From: Bacteroidaceae bacterium
GTDB lineage: Bacteria; Bacteroidota; Bacteroidia; Bacteroidales; Barnesiellaceae_A
Assembly: GCA_017410245.1 (NCBI GenBank)
Contig: JAFQRE010000042.1
Coordinates: 1-64,000, forward strand
Direction: 5' to 3'
Length of the DNA stretch: 64,000 bases
Translations under genes and position numbers: made by a program
Part shown: in pieces, positions 62,536 through 64,000 of the stretch
How the letters are laid out: each line of letters begins with the position of its first letter
Position numbering within the stretch: position 1 is the stretch's first letter
The notes under the pieces: model-generated
Database searches by the model: none
What the model was told of the DNA's origin: nothing
The model's input: only the letters and a program-made list of their open reading frames with translations

Positions 62536-64000
62536 ATGACAACACAAAGCGAAGCTGCATTAGAAAATGGTCTGATAAAGACCTTGCAAAATATGAGTTA
62601 TGAGTTCGTTGAGATTCGTGAAGAAAGCAATATGCTTGCTAACTTCAAGACTCAACTTGAAAAGCATAACCAAAAAGAACTTGCGAAATACAATCGCACT
62701 CAATTTACAGATAAGGAATTCGAAAAAATCCTCATTCACTTAGAGGGTGGAACTCGTTTTGATAAAGCAAAGAAACTCCGTGATCTTTATCCCCTCGAAA
62801 CTGAAGACGGAGAACGTATTTGGGTAGAGTTTCTAAATCGTAACCAATGGTGCAAAAACGAATTTCAAGTTACCAATCAAATAACCGTTGAAGGTCGCAA
62901 GAAATGTCGTTATGATGTAACCTTGCTTATCAATGGTTTGCCACTTGTGCAAATCGAATTGAAAAAAAGAGGTATTGAGCTAAAACAAGCATATCAACAA
63001 ATACAGCGATATCACAAAACTTCTTACCACGGATTATTTGATTACATTCAAATATTTGTAGTTTCAAATGGTGTGAATACACGCTATTTTGCCAACAATC
63101 CAAATCAAGGCTATAAGTTTACTTTCAACTGGACTGATGTTTCTAATAATGCATTTAATGACCTTAGCTTATTTGCAGCTGAGTTTTTCGACAAATGTAC
63201 CCTTGGTAAATTGATAAGCAAATATATTGTAATGCACGAGGGCGACAAATGCTTAATGGTGTTACGACCTTATCAATTCTATGCCGTTGAAAAGATTCTT
63301 GACCGTGTGCAAAATTCCAACAAAGACGGATATATTTGGCACACAACAGGAGCAGGTAAAACCCTTACATCATTTAAGGCGGCTCAATTAGTCTCTGAAA
63401 TAGACGGAATCGACAAAGTGATGTTTGTTGTTGACCGTCATGACCTTGACACGCAAACACAATCAGAATACGAAGCATTTGAACCAGGTGCTGTAGATAA
63501 TACCGACAACACTTCGGAACTTATCAAACGCCTCAATGGAAATAGCAAAATCATTATTACAACAATTCAAAAACTTAACACTGCCGTATCTAAAGACTAT
63601 TACAGTAATAAACTGCTTTCGGTCAAAGATAAACGCGTTGTTATGATTTTTGACGAGTGTCACCGTAGCCATTTCGGAGATAGCCATAAGAATATTATGA
63701 AATTCTTTACCAATACTCAAATATTTGGCTTTACCGGCACTCCTATATTTGTAGAGAACTCTGTTGACGGACATACAACCAAAGAAATATTTGGAGACTG
63801 TTTGCATAAGTATCTTATAAAAGATGCTATTGCTGATGAAAATGTACTCGGCTTCTTGGTTGAATATTATACCGGCAATGTGTCTGCCGAATATGATGAC
63901 GAGGGACGAATGACTGAAATTGCTCAGTTTATTCTTAACAATTTCAAAAAATCAACATTCGACGGAGAATATGACGCACTATTTGCTGTGCAGTCTGTTC
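62536..64000 (+). CDS. hsdR: Type I restriction enzyme HsdR (partial, 3' end outside window)
   Basis: At least 488 residues to the window edge. The N-terminal HSDR_N nuclease domain has CRYDVTLLINGLPLVQIELKK (about 136-156), a D..ELK form of the PD-(D/E)XK site. The SF2 motor follows with a Walker A, HTTGAGKT (about 274), motif II DECH (about 373) and motif III GFTGTP (about 398). It translocates DNA and cuts at a distance; methylase and specificity genes should follow. The start (62536) is fixed by a clean ATG after the leader. Cargo of the integrated element. Confidence 0.93.
   Translation, partial: MTTQSEAALENGLIKTLQNMSYEFVEIREESNMLANFKTQLEKHNQKELAKYNRTQFTDKEFEKILIHLEGGTRFDKAKKLRDLYPLETEDGERIWVEFLNRNQWCKNEFQVTNQITVEGRKKCRYDVTLLINGLPLVQIELKKRGIELKQAYQQIQRYHKTSYHGLFDYIQIFVVSNGVNTRYFANNPNQGYKFTFNWTDVSNNAFNDLSLFAAEFFDKCTLGKLISKYIVMHEGDKCLMVLRPYQFYAVEKILDRVQNSNKDGYIWHTTGAGKTLTSFKAAQLVSEIDGIDKVMFVVDRHDLDTQTQSEYEAFEPGAVDNTDNTSELIKRLNGNSKIIITTIQKLNTAVSKDYYSNKLLSVKDKRVVMIFDECHRSHFGDSHKNIMKFFTNTQIFGFTGTPIFVENSVDGHTTKEIFGDCLHKYLIKDAIADENVLGFLVEYYTGNVSAEYDDEGRMTEIAQFILNNFKKSTFDGEYDALFAVQSV

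Noticed and set aside
1..64000. CRISPR arrays and transposase genes
   Set aside because: I saw no regularly spaced direct repeats and no Cas or IS transposase protein in the window.

Overview
The window reads as a Bacteroidales chromosome (phylum Bacteroidota). The evidence is a SprA-type outer-membrane translocon gene next to ruvA, promoters built on the Bacteroidota -7 box TAnnTTTG, CdaA-type and 7TM-HD c-di-AMP enzymes, and a RelA/SpoT bifunctional enzyme. I cannot fix the family; the gene content would suit a gut lineage such as Muribaculaceae or Barnesiellaceae, but that is a guess.

Layout. 1-116: the 3' end of a 5S rRNA gene with its terminator. 274-8235 (minus strand): a sugar and glycolysis block (gpmI, FHS/GluP-type transporter, DUF3109, galM, galK, sugar-nucleotide pyrophosphorylase, ATP-grasp-like protein). 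8405-9409: a Fic-fold protein whose active-site motif is degraded. 9453-17470 (minus): ruvA followed by the 2464-residue sprA. 17704-25500: a VanZ-like protein, folP, cdaA, a Sel1-repeat protein, a CPBP protease, a dicarboxylate/amino-acid symporter, an acyl-CoA ligase and a small PAS protein. 25632-29000: an AT-rich restriction-modification island with two D12-class adenine methylases and one PD-(D/E)XK-type nuclease. 29239-47584: mnmA, a tripartite EmrAB/TolC-like efflux operon, a secreted endonuclease I, a lipoprotein, menA, an AddB-like nuclease, a 7TM-HD phosphodiesterase, relA/spoT and a YgiQ-type radical SAM gene.

From 47,839 to the end of the window lies an integrated element. Its left edge is a 3' fragment of tRNA-Ser(GGA) on the minus strand, broken at the anticodon stem-loop, which is the usual scar of tyrosine-recombinase integration. 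The geometry puts the intact tRNA gene beyond base 64,000, so the element exceeds 16 kb. It carries a divergent repressor/Cro-like switch, a primase-helicase, an iteron-like AT-rich region, an ArdA antirestriction protein, then a compact head-gene operon: ClpP-like protease, capsid, a structural protein, a ComF-like phosphoribosyltransferase, a PLD-like protein, putative small terminase genes and the large terminase. No portal, tail, lysis or integrase gene is visible. After the terminase come a convergent RES-domain protein and a type I restriction HsdR, preceded by a leader able to form several hairpins. A phage satellite, a capsid-bearing mobile island or an incomplete prophage would all fit; the missing right end decides.

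The two most unusual signals are this minimal-capsid element with embedded nucleotide-metabolism and defence genes, and a promoter module found four times (before the PAS gene, twice in tandem before mnmA, and before ygiQ). In it a 12-bp dyad always lies exactly 22 bp upstream of the -7 box.
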